From Phycisphaerales bacterium (GTDB lineage Bacteria > Planctomycetota > Phycisphaerae > Phycisphaerales > SM1A02): a stretch of DNA of 8,902 nucleotides. Location of the stretch: NCBI GenBank assembly GCA_030748805.1, contig JASMLG010000011.1, positions 1 to 8,902 of the forward strand, read 5' to 3'. The notes under the pieces are model-generated. The model worked only from the letters and a program-made list of their open reading frames with translations, was not told where the DNA came from and ran no database searches. Position numbers and translations under genes: made by a program. This document shows, piece by piece, positions 1-6,498 of this stretch; the stretch's first letter is position 1; every line of letters begins with the position of its first letter.

Positions 1-1829
1 AGATCTTGAGTTGGATCGTTTCCGCCCCATCCACCAATTAGGAGCAAGATATCAGAAACTCCAATCATGCCATCACCATCAAAGTCCGCTGGACAATCGT
101 TTGGACATGCTGGATTTTCAGATCCGGGGGTATCAACTGATTCTGGATCCGCAGGATCATATTGACCCATCATCCAATATCCAGCTGAAACACACCTATA
201 AACATGAGATGGGACATAGCCATCTGCAGTTGGACCAATTTCTTCATCCATAAGATAAGTGTGTTCTCCGCCATCTGGATCTTCGATAATACGAACGCCA
301 TCGATAGTATCAGTCCAAGGTGTCACATCAAGATTACCATCATCGTCAGTATCCAAATCCTGTTGGTTAGAACCATAGAAATTCATGCAGAGGAAGTGTG
401 TCACATTATCACTATTCTCAAAATTGAGGCTAACAATTACGTCTGCAATAACCCCGAATGTGTCATCATCTTCTGCAAAAAGCATTGTGCCACTTGCTGG
501 AATTACATGACCTGTGAGGTTAGTAATGTTTTCAACAACACCTGATCCACCTGAGCCATCACCAATCACTATGTAATAAACTCCATCTAGATAGGTTCCT
601 GCTTCACCTTTAATCTCAAAGTATTCATCAACATCTGAACCAGCTTGGTCAGTGCGAATTTCTTGCAATTGGAGTGCAACTGGTGGAAGTTCGCATTCAT
701 CTGGCAAACCGTTTTGATTATCGTCATGGAGTGTTCCATCAGCAAGATCACATTCATCTGGAACGCCGTTTTCGTTGCAGTCGTCAAAATATTCGCATGC
801 ATCAGGCACACCGTTGCCATTACAGTCGACATCGTTATCGCAAACATCACCTATACCATCGCCATCGCAGTCCTCTTGACCAGGGTTAGCAATATCAGGG
901 CAGTTATCAACATCATCTTCCCATCCATCGCCGTCACTATCGGTTCCACTTGCATCAAGTACAACAATATTACCAATTTGGTCAAGCAAGCAGTGAGGGA
1001 TGCAGTGGTAAGGAATATCTGCAGGAGCATCACTTGGCACTACCCATTCGAAAGTTGGATTCTTTGCGTCGAGTGATCCATCAAACAGACCATCAGGAAT
1101 GCAATCGCTACCAGAAGTAACTGTGTGAACTCCATCATTCCATTGCCAGACAATCGTATCACCAGTCATCACTTCAATTGTCATTGGAGAAAAAGTAAAA
1201 CCAATCTGATCGATGTAATGTGTATCTGGTCCCCCACCACCTGAAGAAAACGTACCGATTGGGATGACACTGCTGCATGTATCGTTAAATGAACATCCAT
1301 CAAGTGCATCTGGTCCGCTGTACGTAAAGTCCGTATCAACAAATATTCCACCGTTTGCAGATGTTCCATCATTTCTATATGCCCAACCATCTTTGTATTC
1401 CCATGACTGACCGGTACCATCTGTATTAATATCACCAAAGACATCAATTACTGCACCAGCATGGAACAACTCAACAGCATCATCGCCATTAACTCCCATC
1501 GAACTACTTACATAATTTGGAGCAAACCCAAAGTAATCAATAAAGGATGTATCGTTACTAGAAATGTAAATAAATGAACCAGCGGTTGCCGCTTCAGCGG
1601 GCAAAGTAAATTCTTCTCCATCGGATCCACCTCCATTATTTGCTGAACCAATACCGTAAGCACTAAGATCAGGTATGTCAGCAGTAACATATAACTCAAC
1701 ACCTTTTGGTGTGCCACCAGAAAGAGGTCCGTCGTAAACAGCTGTAATCATAAGATCACCATGGGCTACAGGCACTGTTGACAGAACAACCGTCGATAAC
1801 ACAGCGACTAACATGTTTTTAATTTTCAT
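1..1829 (-). CDS. Secreted multidomain protein: lamin-tail, cupredoxin, TSP3 repeats, dockerin-like C-terminus (partial)
   Basis: The frame is open from an ATG at 1829 to the window edge with no stop, giving at least 609 residues; the C-terminus is cut off. A GGAGA ribosome binding site lies about 6 nt upstream. Residues 1-24 form a signal peptide (charged MKIK, hydrophobic core, AHG end). Residues about 26-195 resemble a lamin-tail domain (KGVELYV, DGEEFTLP, NGDDAVELF, VIDVFGDI). Residues about 205-292 are a cupredoxin domain with likely copper ligands H235, C276 and H279, and Q284 where Met is usual. Residues 297-380 are Asp/Asn/Cys-rich TSP3-like calcium-binding repeats. Residues about 386-572 look like a second lamin-tail region ending in TPGSEN. 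Residues 579-609 begin a dockerin-like module (DFDGDGMIGVSDILLLIGGW), whose second half must lie outside the window. The protein is probably exported and surface-associated. Its enzymatic role, if any, is unknown; lamin-tail domains commonly accompany secreted nucleases, and EEP proteins are encoded just upstream. Confidence 0.9.
   Translation of the reverse strand, partial: MKIKNMLVAVLSTVVLSTVPVAHGDLMITAVYDGPLSGGTPKGVELYVTADIPDLSAYGIGSANNGGGSDGEEFTLPAEAATAGSFIYISSNDTSFIDYFGFAPNYVSSSMGVNGDDAVELFHAGAVIDVFGDINTDGTGQSWEYKDGWAYRNDGTSANGGIFVDTDFTYSGPDALDGCSFNDTCSSVIPIGTFSSGGGGPDTHYIDQIGFTFSPMTIEVMTGDTIVWQWNDGVHTVTSGSDCIPDGLFDGSLDAKNPTFEWVVPSDAPADIPYHCIPHCLLDQIGNIVVLDASGTDSDGDGWEDDVDNCPDIANPGQEDCDGDGIGDVCDNDVDCNGNGVPDACEYFDDCNENGVPDECDLADGTLHDDNQNGLPDECELPPVALQLQEIRTDQAGSDVDEYFEIKGEAGTYLDGVYYIVIGDGSGGSGVVENITNLTGHVIPASGTMLFAEDDDTFGVIADVIVSLNFENSDNVTHFLCMNFYGSNQQDLDTDDDGNLDVTPWTDTIDGVRIIEDPDGGEHTYLMDEEIGPTADGYVPSHVYRCVSAGYWMMGQYDPADPESVDTPGSENPACPNDCPADFDGDGMIGVSDILLLIGGWGGNDPTQD
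690..941 (-). repeat. TSP3-like Asp/Asn/Cys repeats inside the secreted protein
   Basis: This stretch encodes residues 297-380 of the left-edge secreted protein. It opens with D-S-D-G-D-G and D-N-C-P, then D-C-D-G-D-G-I-G-D-V-C, followed by three copies of a shorter unit of the form D-x-N-x-N-G-x-P-D-x-C. The spacing of acidic residues is that of thrombospondin type 3 calcium-binding repeats, which usually act as rigid calcium-stabilised linkers. The repeat is visible in the DNA as recurring 'catcwgg...ccgtt' blocks on the plus strand. Confidence 0.75.
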
Positions 1830-1850
1830 TTCTTTCTCCAGCTTGTTATG

Positions 1851-1866
1851 TGTGACCTAAGTCACA
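1851..1866. promoter_or_regulatory. CRP/FNR-type palindrome upstream of the secreted protein
   Basis: The sequence TGTGAC-CTAA-GTCACA is a perfect inverted repeat and matches the CRP consensus TGTGA-N6-TCACA exactly. It lies 22 nt upstream of the ATG at 1829 and directly downstream of a candidate -10 element, so a bound regulator would cover the transcription start and most likely repress. A hairpin role in the 5' leader is the alternative. No regulator gene lies in the window. Confidence 0.5.
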
Positions 1867-1894
1867 TTATCTCGTTCTCGCTACCAAACTAAAG
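1866..1894 (-). promoter_or_regulatory. Candidate promoter of the secreted protein gene
   Basis: On the minus strand GATAAT (1866-1871) matches the -10 consensus at five of six bases and overlaps the edge of the CRP-type palindrome by one base. The -35 region is poor; TTTAGT about 16 nt upstream is the best candidate. The position, about 37 nt before the ATG, is sensible for the gene starting at 1829. Confidence 0.35.
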
Positions 1895-1947
1895 CATAAA
1901 CCAAAACAACTTCAAAGCAAAGAAAAAATAGGCAGTTTACATTGTTT

Positions 1948-3762
1948 TTATTGGCAAAAACCCCATGCAGCAATCAAAATAAGCAGGTCACTCACTCCCA
2001 CCTGACCATTTCCATCAAGATCCTGTGCTGCCTCACTGCTACCCCAAGCACCAATTAAAACCAATAGATCTGCAATATCGACTTGACCATTATTATCAAA
2101 ATCCTCTTCGCAATTACTAACCTCTACTATTTCTACCCTAACAGTAAGCATTGATATACCAGTTTGTTCACCTGGCAAATCTTCATCGCTAATTGAAATT
2201 GGAAGAAATGAAGTGTACGTATCCGATGAAACAGAGTCAGTATCAATCTCAAACGATAAAAGCGCTGGTAGTGAACCAACTGTATTAGTTGATATTCCCA
2301 TGAACTGCAGTGGTGGTTCTGGAATTGTAACTTCATCTATTTCAAGCAAAGATTGCTCACCGTCATAGCCGTAATTGAATAACCAAACGTTAAATGATTG
2401 TATTCCGGTTCCACTGTCAAAGGAAATCTCATAGGTAAACCAATCGACATCTTGTTCGAATGAAAAAGATGCATTGGAATGATCAATCACTTCACCTGCA
2501 AGTTTCACTGTTTCAGGTGTTGTTTGTGCTTCTGGGCTTGTACAAGCAAGTGTTACTGCAGCATTCCAATTTCCTAATGCAGATGTGTTAATCGGAAGCG
2601 AAACTGTCTCAGGACTAGAAAGTGCTGGAACCGAAACTGAAGTGTCGCCAGTTAGATCTCCAGACACTTCAATATCAACATTCAAAATGTCAGCACCCTG
2701 TTGAATTACAACTTCCGCATCATTACTAATTGTAAAATCTACAGATGTATTTGCTCCAACGATAACTCTACTTGGGGAAATCAAATTCCATCCAAAAATA
2801 GCTGGCACTTGGTAATCTACTATTAGTGGCAAATGGTCCGATGAAATTATCAACTCGTCAGCCAGTGCATTACTTCTTGCAGTATCTCCTGGAAAATAGT
2901 GATTATTTCCAGCATTGATCGCGTCATTGTAATGATTCCCATCATTACCAAGCGATCTATAAGTTCCTTCTATGAAATCAAAACCACCACCATCATAAAG
3001 TGATGTAGAGATGAGTTGAAAATCGAATCGATCATCCAAGCCGCCACCAATAAGTCCACCATTTTGATTCAATAATGGTGACTGTGTGTGTTTCAGTGCG
3101 TTTGAACCCCCGCTCCAATTTCCACTTCCTAGTGGATCAATAACTTGGCCATCACCTGCATCGGTGAACCAAGAGTAACCCGGTTCATCTGGTGAATAAA
3201 AATTCATATCTCCAACAACTATTACATGACTTCCTAACGGCAACGTCACAATGTCATCTCGAACATTTTCAGCACCCTGTCTTCGTATCTCTTGGTTAGA
3301 AGAACCAGTTGATGATTTCAAATGCATACTGTATACAAATAAAGTTTTATTCTCGTATCCAAGTACATCAAGTCCCCAGCGGTCAGCGTGTCTACTTGCT
3401 CCGGTATAAATATCTTCATGTAAAGAAATGTCCTCATCAAATTGTGAAGATCGATAAAACATTGCTTGGGCACCACCCCAACTACTGTCGTTTTGATCAG
3501 TAAATGTTGCCATTGTGTATTCAGCACTAACAATTGATTGCAAAGTAGATAACTCTGCTTCGTCAACTTCTTGGAAAAGAAAAACCGAGACAGGAACTGC
3601 AAATCCATGACTATCATCATTGCTTGCTTCAAGAAGCACCTGTGACATAGCATCTGGATCACCATTGAATTGAGCAGAGTTGTAACTAACAACACGTATT
3701 TGTGCAGAAGAAATACCTGAAACAAATAGAGCAATCATTAGTGTTACAAAACGATAAAACAT
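1948..3762 (-). CDS. Secreted endonuclease/exonuclease/phosphatase (EEP) family protein with C-terminal dockerin-like module
   Basis: This 604-residue protein belongs to the EEP (DNase I/ExoIII-like) metal-dependent phosphodiesterase superfamily. I chose the ATG at 3762 over an in-frame TTG at 3780 because GAAGG sits about 7 nt before it and it puts the signal peptide (MFYRFVTLMIALFVSGISSA) at the N-terminus. Residues about 22-320 are the EEP domain with the expected motifs intact: N28 (VSYN), E65 (FQEV), H147 (MHLKSS), D185 and N187 (VGDMNF), DDRFDF 243-248, and D309/H310 (SSDHLPLI). Residues about 321-550 are beta-rich and unrecognised, possibly sandwich modules. Residues 551-604 are a two-unit dockerin-like domain (DFDNNGQVDIADLLVLIGAW, then DLDGNGQVGVSDLL) ending WGFCQ. 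The catalytic domain is clearly paralogous to that of the upstream gene (stop at 3827, 64 nt away). It likely cleaves phosphodiester or phosphate-ester substrates outside the cytoplasm; nuclease activity is plausible but other EEP substrates, such as phospholipids, cannot be excluded. Confidence 0.9.
   Translation of the reverse strand: MFYRFVTLMIALFVSGISSAQIRVVSYNSAQFNGDPDAMSQVLLEASNDDSHGFAVPVSVFLFQEVDEAELSTLQSIVSAEYTMATFTDQNDSSWGGAQAMFYRSSQFDEDISLHEDIYTGASRHADRWGLDVLGYENKTLFVYSMHLKSSTGSSNQEIRRQGAENVRDDIVTLPLGSHVIVVGDMNFYSPDEPGYSWFTDAGDGQVIDPLGSGNWSGGSNALKHTQSPLLNQNGGLIGGGLDDRFDFQLISTSLYDGGGFDFIEGTYRSLGNDGNHYNDAINAGNNHYFPGDTARSNALADELIISSDHLPLIVDYQVPAIFGWNLISPSRVIVGANTSVDFTISNDAEVVIQQGADILNVDIEVSGDLTGDTSVSVPALSSPETVSLPINTSALGNWNAAVTLACTSPEAQTTPETVKLAGEVIDHSNASFSFEQDVDWFTYEISFDSGTGIQSFNVWLFNYGYDGEQSLLEIDEVTIPEPPLQFMGISTNTVGSLPALLSFEIDTDSVSSDTYTSFLPISISDEDLPGEQTGISMLTVRVEIVEVSNCEEDFDNNGQVDIADLLVLIGAWGSSEAAQDLDGNGQVGVSDLLILIAAWGFCQ
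1951..2112 (-). other. Dockerin-like duplicated calcium-binding module with terminal W-G-x-C
   Basis: This encodes residues 551-604 of the EEP-dockerin protein. Two copies of D-x-D-x-N-G-Q-V-x-[IV]-x-D-L-L-x-L-I-x-A-W-G are arranged in tandem, as in the duplicated F-hand of dockerins. The end WGFCQ carries the near-terminal Cys typical of the module at the C-terminus of many planctomycete exported proteins. In cellulosomes dockerins bind cohesins; no cohesin is encoded here, so a surface-sorting or anchoring role is inferred. Confidence 0.75.
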
Positions 3763-3826
3763 GTCTATACCTTCGCTCAAGTGTACCGTATGAATGCAAA
3801 AAAACCACTAAAAAAAGGTTATTACA
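3763..3826 (-). other. Short spacer between the two EEP paralogs
   Basis: This 64-nt spacer contains a minimal stem AACC...GGTT followed by seven T on the minus strand. The four-base-pair stem is too weak to call a terminator with confidence; it may attenuate expression of the downstream dockerin-bearing paralog. No good promoter is visible. Confidence 0.3.
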
Positions 3827-4801
3827 TCATTCAGATGTATTTATTTCAACTTCTGGATTCTCTTGCTCAACAACATCATAGTCAGCGATTACAGGTAGGT
3901 GATCGGATGCTTCGTGTAACGCAGTTGCCAACTCGTTGCTGCGCTCTATATTGTTGGAAAAATAAGAATTGTCACCATCATTGATAGCGATATCGTAATG
4001 TTTTCCGTCATTACCAAGTGAATGATAAGACCCTTCAATTATGTCCAAGCCAATACCATCTTGCAACGACTTGCTTATAAATTGAAAATCAAAACGGTCG
4101 TCCATTCCACCGCTTGCAAGCCCACCTCTTCGTTCTTTCCGAGGGGATTGAGTGTGCTTAAGTGCGTCATCATCCCCTGACCACTCATCTGTACCAAGAG
4201 GATCAATAAGAGTTTCGATAAACAATTGATATGCTGGTTCTTTCACAGTGTAAAAATTCATGTCACCTACAACAATTATATTGCTGCCTTCTGGAAGAGA
4301 AGAAATATCTTCGAGGATTGCATTTGCCCCAAACTTCCTAAGTTCCTTGTTGTCACTTCCAGTGGATGCTTTTAAGTGCATGCTGTAGATCCATAGATCG
4401 ATACCTGCTCCTACCAAATGCCACCTGTCTGCATATCGAGTTGCACCGGTAAAAATATCAACGTGATCTTCAGGTCTTTCGTCTAATTGTTCTGAATGGA
4501 AGAACATTGCTTGCGCGCCACCTGATTCTCCTTGATTCGTATAAGTACCCATAGAATACTTATCTCCTAACAACGGTTGTAAAACTTTTTCTTTTCCTTG
4601 GGACACCTCTTGAAACAAAAAAATTGAACAAGGAATCGCATCACCATGACTATCATCAAGAGATGCTGCATTAATTACTACTTCAAGTGCATCCTTATTA
4701 CCAATACATTTCGCAACGTTGTAATTTACAACTCTAATCTGTGCTTCTGCGCTTATTGAGAAAACGCAAAATATAAGAAAACACATTGTTTTATGCATCA
4801 T
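3827..4801 (-). CDS. Secreted EEP-family phosphodiesterase/nuclease, single-domain paralog
   Basis: This 324-residue protein has a signal peptide (residues 1-20, ending SAEA before QIRVV) and one EEP domain filling the rest. Conserved positions are N28 (NYNVA), E65 (FLFQEV), H142 (SMHLKAS), D180 and N182 (VVGDMNFY), DDRFDF 234-239 and D300/H301 (ASDHLPVI), so the metal site looks complete. Its catalytic domain closely matches that of the next gene downstream (shared QIRVV, DDSHG, SMHLK, VVGDMNFY, ALKHTQSP, GNDG-HY), but it lacks the beta-rich region and dockerin module and instead ends in a short acidic tail. It probably stays soluble in the periplasm or is released. The start lies 9 nt after the methyltransferase stop; the ribosome binding site is weak, so translational coupling is likely. 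A second ATG three bases downstream is equally possible. Confidence 0.9.
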   Translation of the reverse strand: MMHKTMCFLIFCVFSISAEAQIRVVNYNVAKCIGNKDALEVVINAASLDDSHGDAIPCSIFLFQEVSQGKEKVLQPLLGDKYSMGTYTNQGESGGAQAMFFHSEQLDERPEDHVDIFTGATRYADRWHLVGAGIDLWIYSMHLKASTGSDNKELRKFGANAILEDISSLPEGSNIIVVGDMNFYTVKEPAYQLFIETLIDPLGTDEWSGDDDALKHTQSPRKERRGGLASGGMDDRFDFQFISKSLQDGIGLDIIEGSYHSLGNDGKHYDIAINDGDNSYFSNNIERSNELATALHEASDHLPVIADYDVVEQENPEVEINTSE

Positions 4802-4810
4802 AAAGATGCT

Positions 4811-5530
4811 CTACTTTTTTTCAGCAATAACATAAACGTCCCACGCAAAATTCGGCATGAATCTGAATAATGATCTATCAATAACACCAATTAATTTTCC
4901 AAGGAATAAAGGTAATCGATTGACAAGCATACGGTTCATTACCCATTTACCCCTCATGGTCACAATATGTAAATTTGCATCTTTCAATGCAGTTCGTATT
5001 TCAGAGTGTTTTGCAGTATGTTTTGATCTAAAAAACCCATAGAAAGAACTTTTATTGCTGTAGTTAAAGAGGATGCGACCGCCTGGCTTTAAAACTCGAG
5101 AAATCTCTTTGATTGCTGAAATCTGATCAGCCAATGATTCGAAACGAGGGATGACATGTAGTGTAAAAATAAAGTCAAAAGAGGAGTCATCAAAATCAAG
5201 GTTGAAAATATCAGCAGTTTGGGTCTTAATTTTATCCGACCAACCACATTTCTCTACCTTAGCCATGAGTGTGTCTAGCATTGACTCATTAATATCAGTT
5301 GTTGTAAACGTGAATCCTTTTTCGATAGCAGGTAACGTAAAACGTCCAGTTCCAGCTCCGATTTCTAGGACTTCCATATCGCCCTGCTCTTCTGGAAAAA
5401 TACTATTGAACATATGGATATCGTGATTGCTAACTAGTCGGCCACGAGGATTTTCCTCTCGCCAATTATCGTATGAATCAGCGGTTTCAGAGTATCTTTC
5501 TTGTACATTTACACGTGTCTGTTCTGTCAT
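4811..5530 (-). CDS. Class I SAM-dependent methyltransferase
   Basis: This 239-residue cytoplasmic protein has the canonical Rossmann-fold methyltransferase layout. Motif I is VLEIGAGTGRF (residues 54-64), the acidic residue closing strand beta-2 is D79 (TTTDIN), the motif II/III region is DIFNLDFDDSSFDFIF (107-122), and the post-motif LKPGGRILF lies at 147-155. It resembles the UbiE/Methyltransf_11-type group that methylates small molecules or lipids; the substrate cannot be read from the sequence. The C-terminal third (about 165-239) is basic and hydrophobic and may form a substrate lid. The ATG at 5530 is preceded by TAGGA at a suitable distance. It lies 29 nt after the sulfotransferase-like gene and 9 nt before the EEP paralog, so the three are probably one transcript, although a cytoplasmic methyltransferase and a secreted EEP enzyme need not share a pathway. 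Confidence 0.88.
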   Translation of the reverse strand: MTEQTRVNVQERYSETADSYDNWREENPRGRLVSNHDIHMFNSIFPEEQGDMEVLEIGAGTGRFTLPAIEKGFTFTTTDINESMLDTLMAKVEKCGWSDKIKTQTADIFNLDFDDSSFDFIFTLHVIPRFESLADQISAIKEISRVLKPGGRILFNYSNKSSFYGFFRSKHTAKHSEIRTALKDANLHIVTMRGKWVMNRMLVNRLPLFLGKLIGVIDRSLFRFMPNFAWDVYVIAEKK

Positions 5531-5559
5531 GTTTTAATCCTAATTGACATAAATAGTGG

Positions 5560-6411
5560 TTATTCAAATTCTATTGAATCGATTCTATTTCGAGCTTGTT
5601 CAATAATCGGGTTAATCTTAGCCCACTCTACATCGGTTGGATTAACCTTTCTATCAAATTTAAAATCTGGATCTATAAAATTTGTTGCTTCTTCAGCGAA
5701 ACCTTCGGGATTTTTTACACTACAGAACTCTCCAATACGCAACGCTTGCGTCTTCGGATTCTGAAGAAGTGCGTCAAATTGCACCTGAATCACGTTTTGT
5801 TTAGGTATTTTACTGAGTTCATCAAGTGCTATCTCAATCATACTTTTCCATTGGAAAGCCGCAATCTCTGCAGGTGAATGTAAAGAAACAAACTCAGCAA
5901 GATTCGGAACTCTTGGCCCCCAAGTTACTCTGCTTCCCTTGAGGCGACTAGAAACATAGTTTCGGGTAAAACGAAATGCCATTCGTGGAAGACCACGTAG
6001 ACGAATGCTCTTTTTTCTACGAGTGAACGCATCGCTAACCGAATCTCGATACGTCCAACCAAATAACATCTCGGGAATCGCAAGTTCTGGCTTGCGCACT
6101 ACGTGAATAATTTTTGCCTCAGGCATTACCGCATGAAGAAATGGTATTCTCAAAGCGTGGTATGAAAGGTCATCAATGTAAGTATTGTCTGGCTTTTCCA
6201 GAAGGTCTAAACATTCTCTCCGAATCTTCTCTGCTAATTCTGGTGTCGCTTCATCTGCCAAGCGGCAATCGTCTTCCCGAGAACCCATACCCATGTTCCA
6301 AATCATTTGCGGTTCACGAACCCACTGAAACCCTTGTTCCTTAATAATTGTGCGACAGATAACAGATTTTCCAGAGCGAGGGGTTCCTGTCACAATAATT
6401 GGTGGCAACAT
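5560..6411 (-). CDS. Sulfotransferase-like P-loop protein
   Basis: This 283-residue protein has the sulfotransferase fold signature. The 5'-phosphosulfate-binding loop GTPRSGKS spans residues 9-16 directly after the first strand (LPPIIVTG). The second conserved segment, IIHVVRKPELAIPEM (101-115), corresponds to the 3'-phosphate-binding R-D-P-R-D-x-x-x-S element, with R106 and P108 kept but the usual Ser replaced by Glu. A later VQFDALLQNP (210-219) matches the family's v-x-[YF]-E-x-L-x-x-x-P segment. The family transfers sulfate from PAPS to hydroxyl or amino groups of carbohydrates, lipids or small molecules; the acceptor is unknown. There is no signal peptide, so it acts in the cytoplasm. 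It is the first gene of the probable four-gene cluster. The start at 6411 lacks a clear ribosome binding site. The altered 3' site lowers certainty that it uses PAPS. Confidence 0.8.
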   Translation of the reverse strand: MLPPIIVTGTPRSGKSVICRTIIKEQGFQWVREPQMIWNMGMGSREDDCRLADEATPELAEKIRRECLDLLEKPDNTYIDDLSYHALRIPFLHAVMPEAKIIHVVRKPELAIPEMLFGWTYRDSVSDAFTRRKKSIRLRGLPRMAFRFTRNYVSSRLKGSRVTWGPRVPNLAEFVSLHSPAEIAAFQWKSMIEIALDELSKIPKQNVIQVQFDALLQNPKTQALRIGEFCSVKNPEGFAEEATNFIDPDFKFDRKVNPTDVEWAKINPIIEQARNRIDSIEFE

Positions 6412-6498
6412 AATCGCAGTGTACTATAGATTCCATTCGCATCAGAAGTGGATTTGTTATTTGGAGGGGGAAGAGGGTGGAATTCACTACAACATCAA
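6412..6498 (-). promoter_or_regulatory. Spacer after abiEii with candidate promoter for the sulfotransferase cluster
   Basis: The 87-nt spacer has no clear terminator after the toxin gene. TATAGT on the minus strand (6422-6427) is a reasonable -10 only about ten bases before the ATG at 6411, which would give a nearly leaderless transcript; no good -35 is seen. A pyrimidine-rich run (CCCTCTTCCCCCTCC on the minus strand) lies just upstream. Confidence 0.25.

Larger units (their letters stand above)
1830..1947 (-). other. Intergenic region between EEP-dockerin gene and secreted protein gene
   Basis: These 118 nt separate the EEP-dockerin stop from the next start. Apart from the candidate -10, the CRP-type palindrome and the ribosome binding site, the region is A/T-rich. 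I see no convincing terminator hairpin after the upstream gene, so readthrough is possible, but the promoter-like elements suggest the downstream gene can be transcribed independently. Confidence 0.5.

Noticed and set aside
690..833. Periodic blocks in the DNA as a CRISPR or satellite array
   Set aside because: The periodicity is that of TSP3-like protein repeats in an open frame, with no constant repeat and variable spacer pattern.
11..1076. Several plus-strand open frames of 71 to 143 codons (for example 204-545 and 645-1076)
   Set aside because: They run antisense to the continuous secreted-protein frame, are rich in His/Ile/Cys runs produced by reading Asp/Gly-rich codons backwards, and lack ribosome binding sites.
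587..1717. Short minus-strand frames at 587-850, 851-1033, 1181-1447 and 1508-1717
   Set aside because: They overlap the secreted-protein gene in other frames and show no domain, whereas the main frame encodes coherent domains throughout.
3763..3780. TTG start at 3780 for the dockerin-bearing EEP protein
   Set aside because: The ATG at 3762 has a properly spaced GAAGG and places the signal peptide at the very N-terminus.
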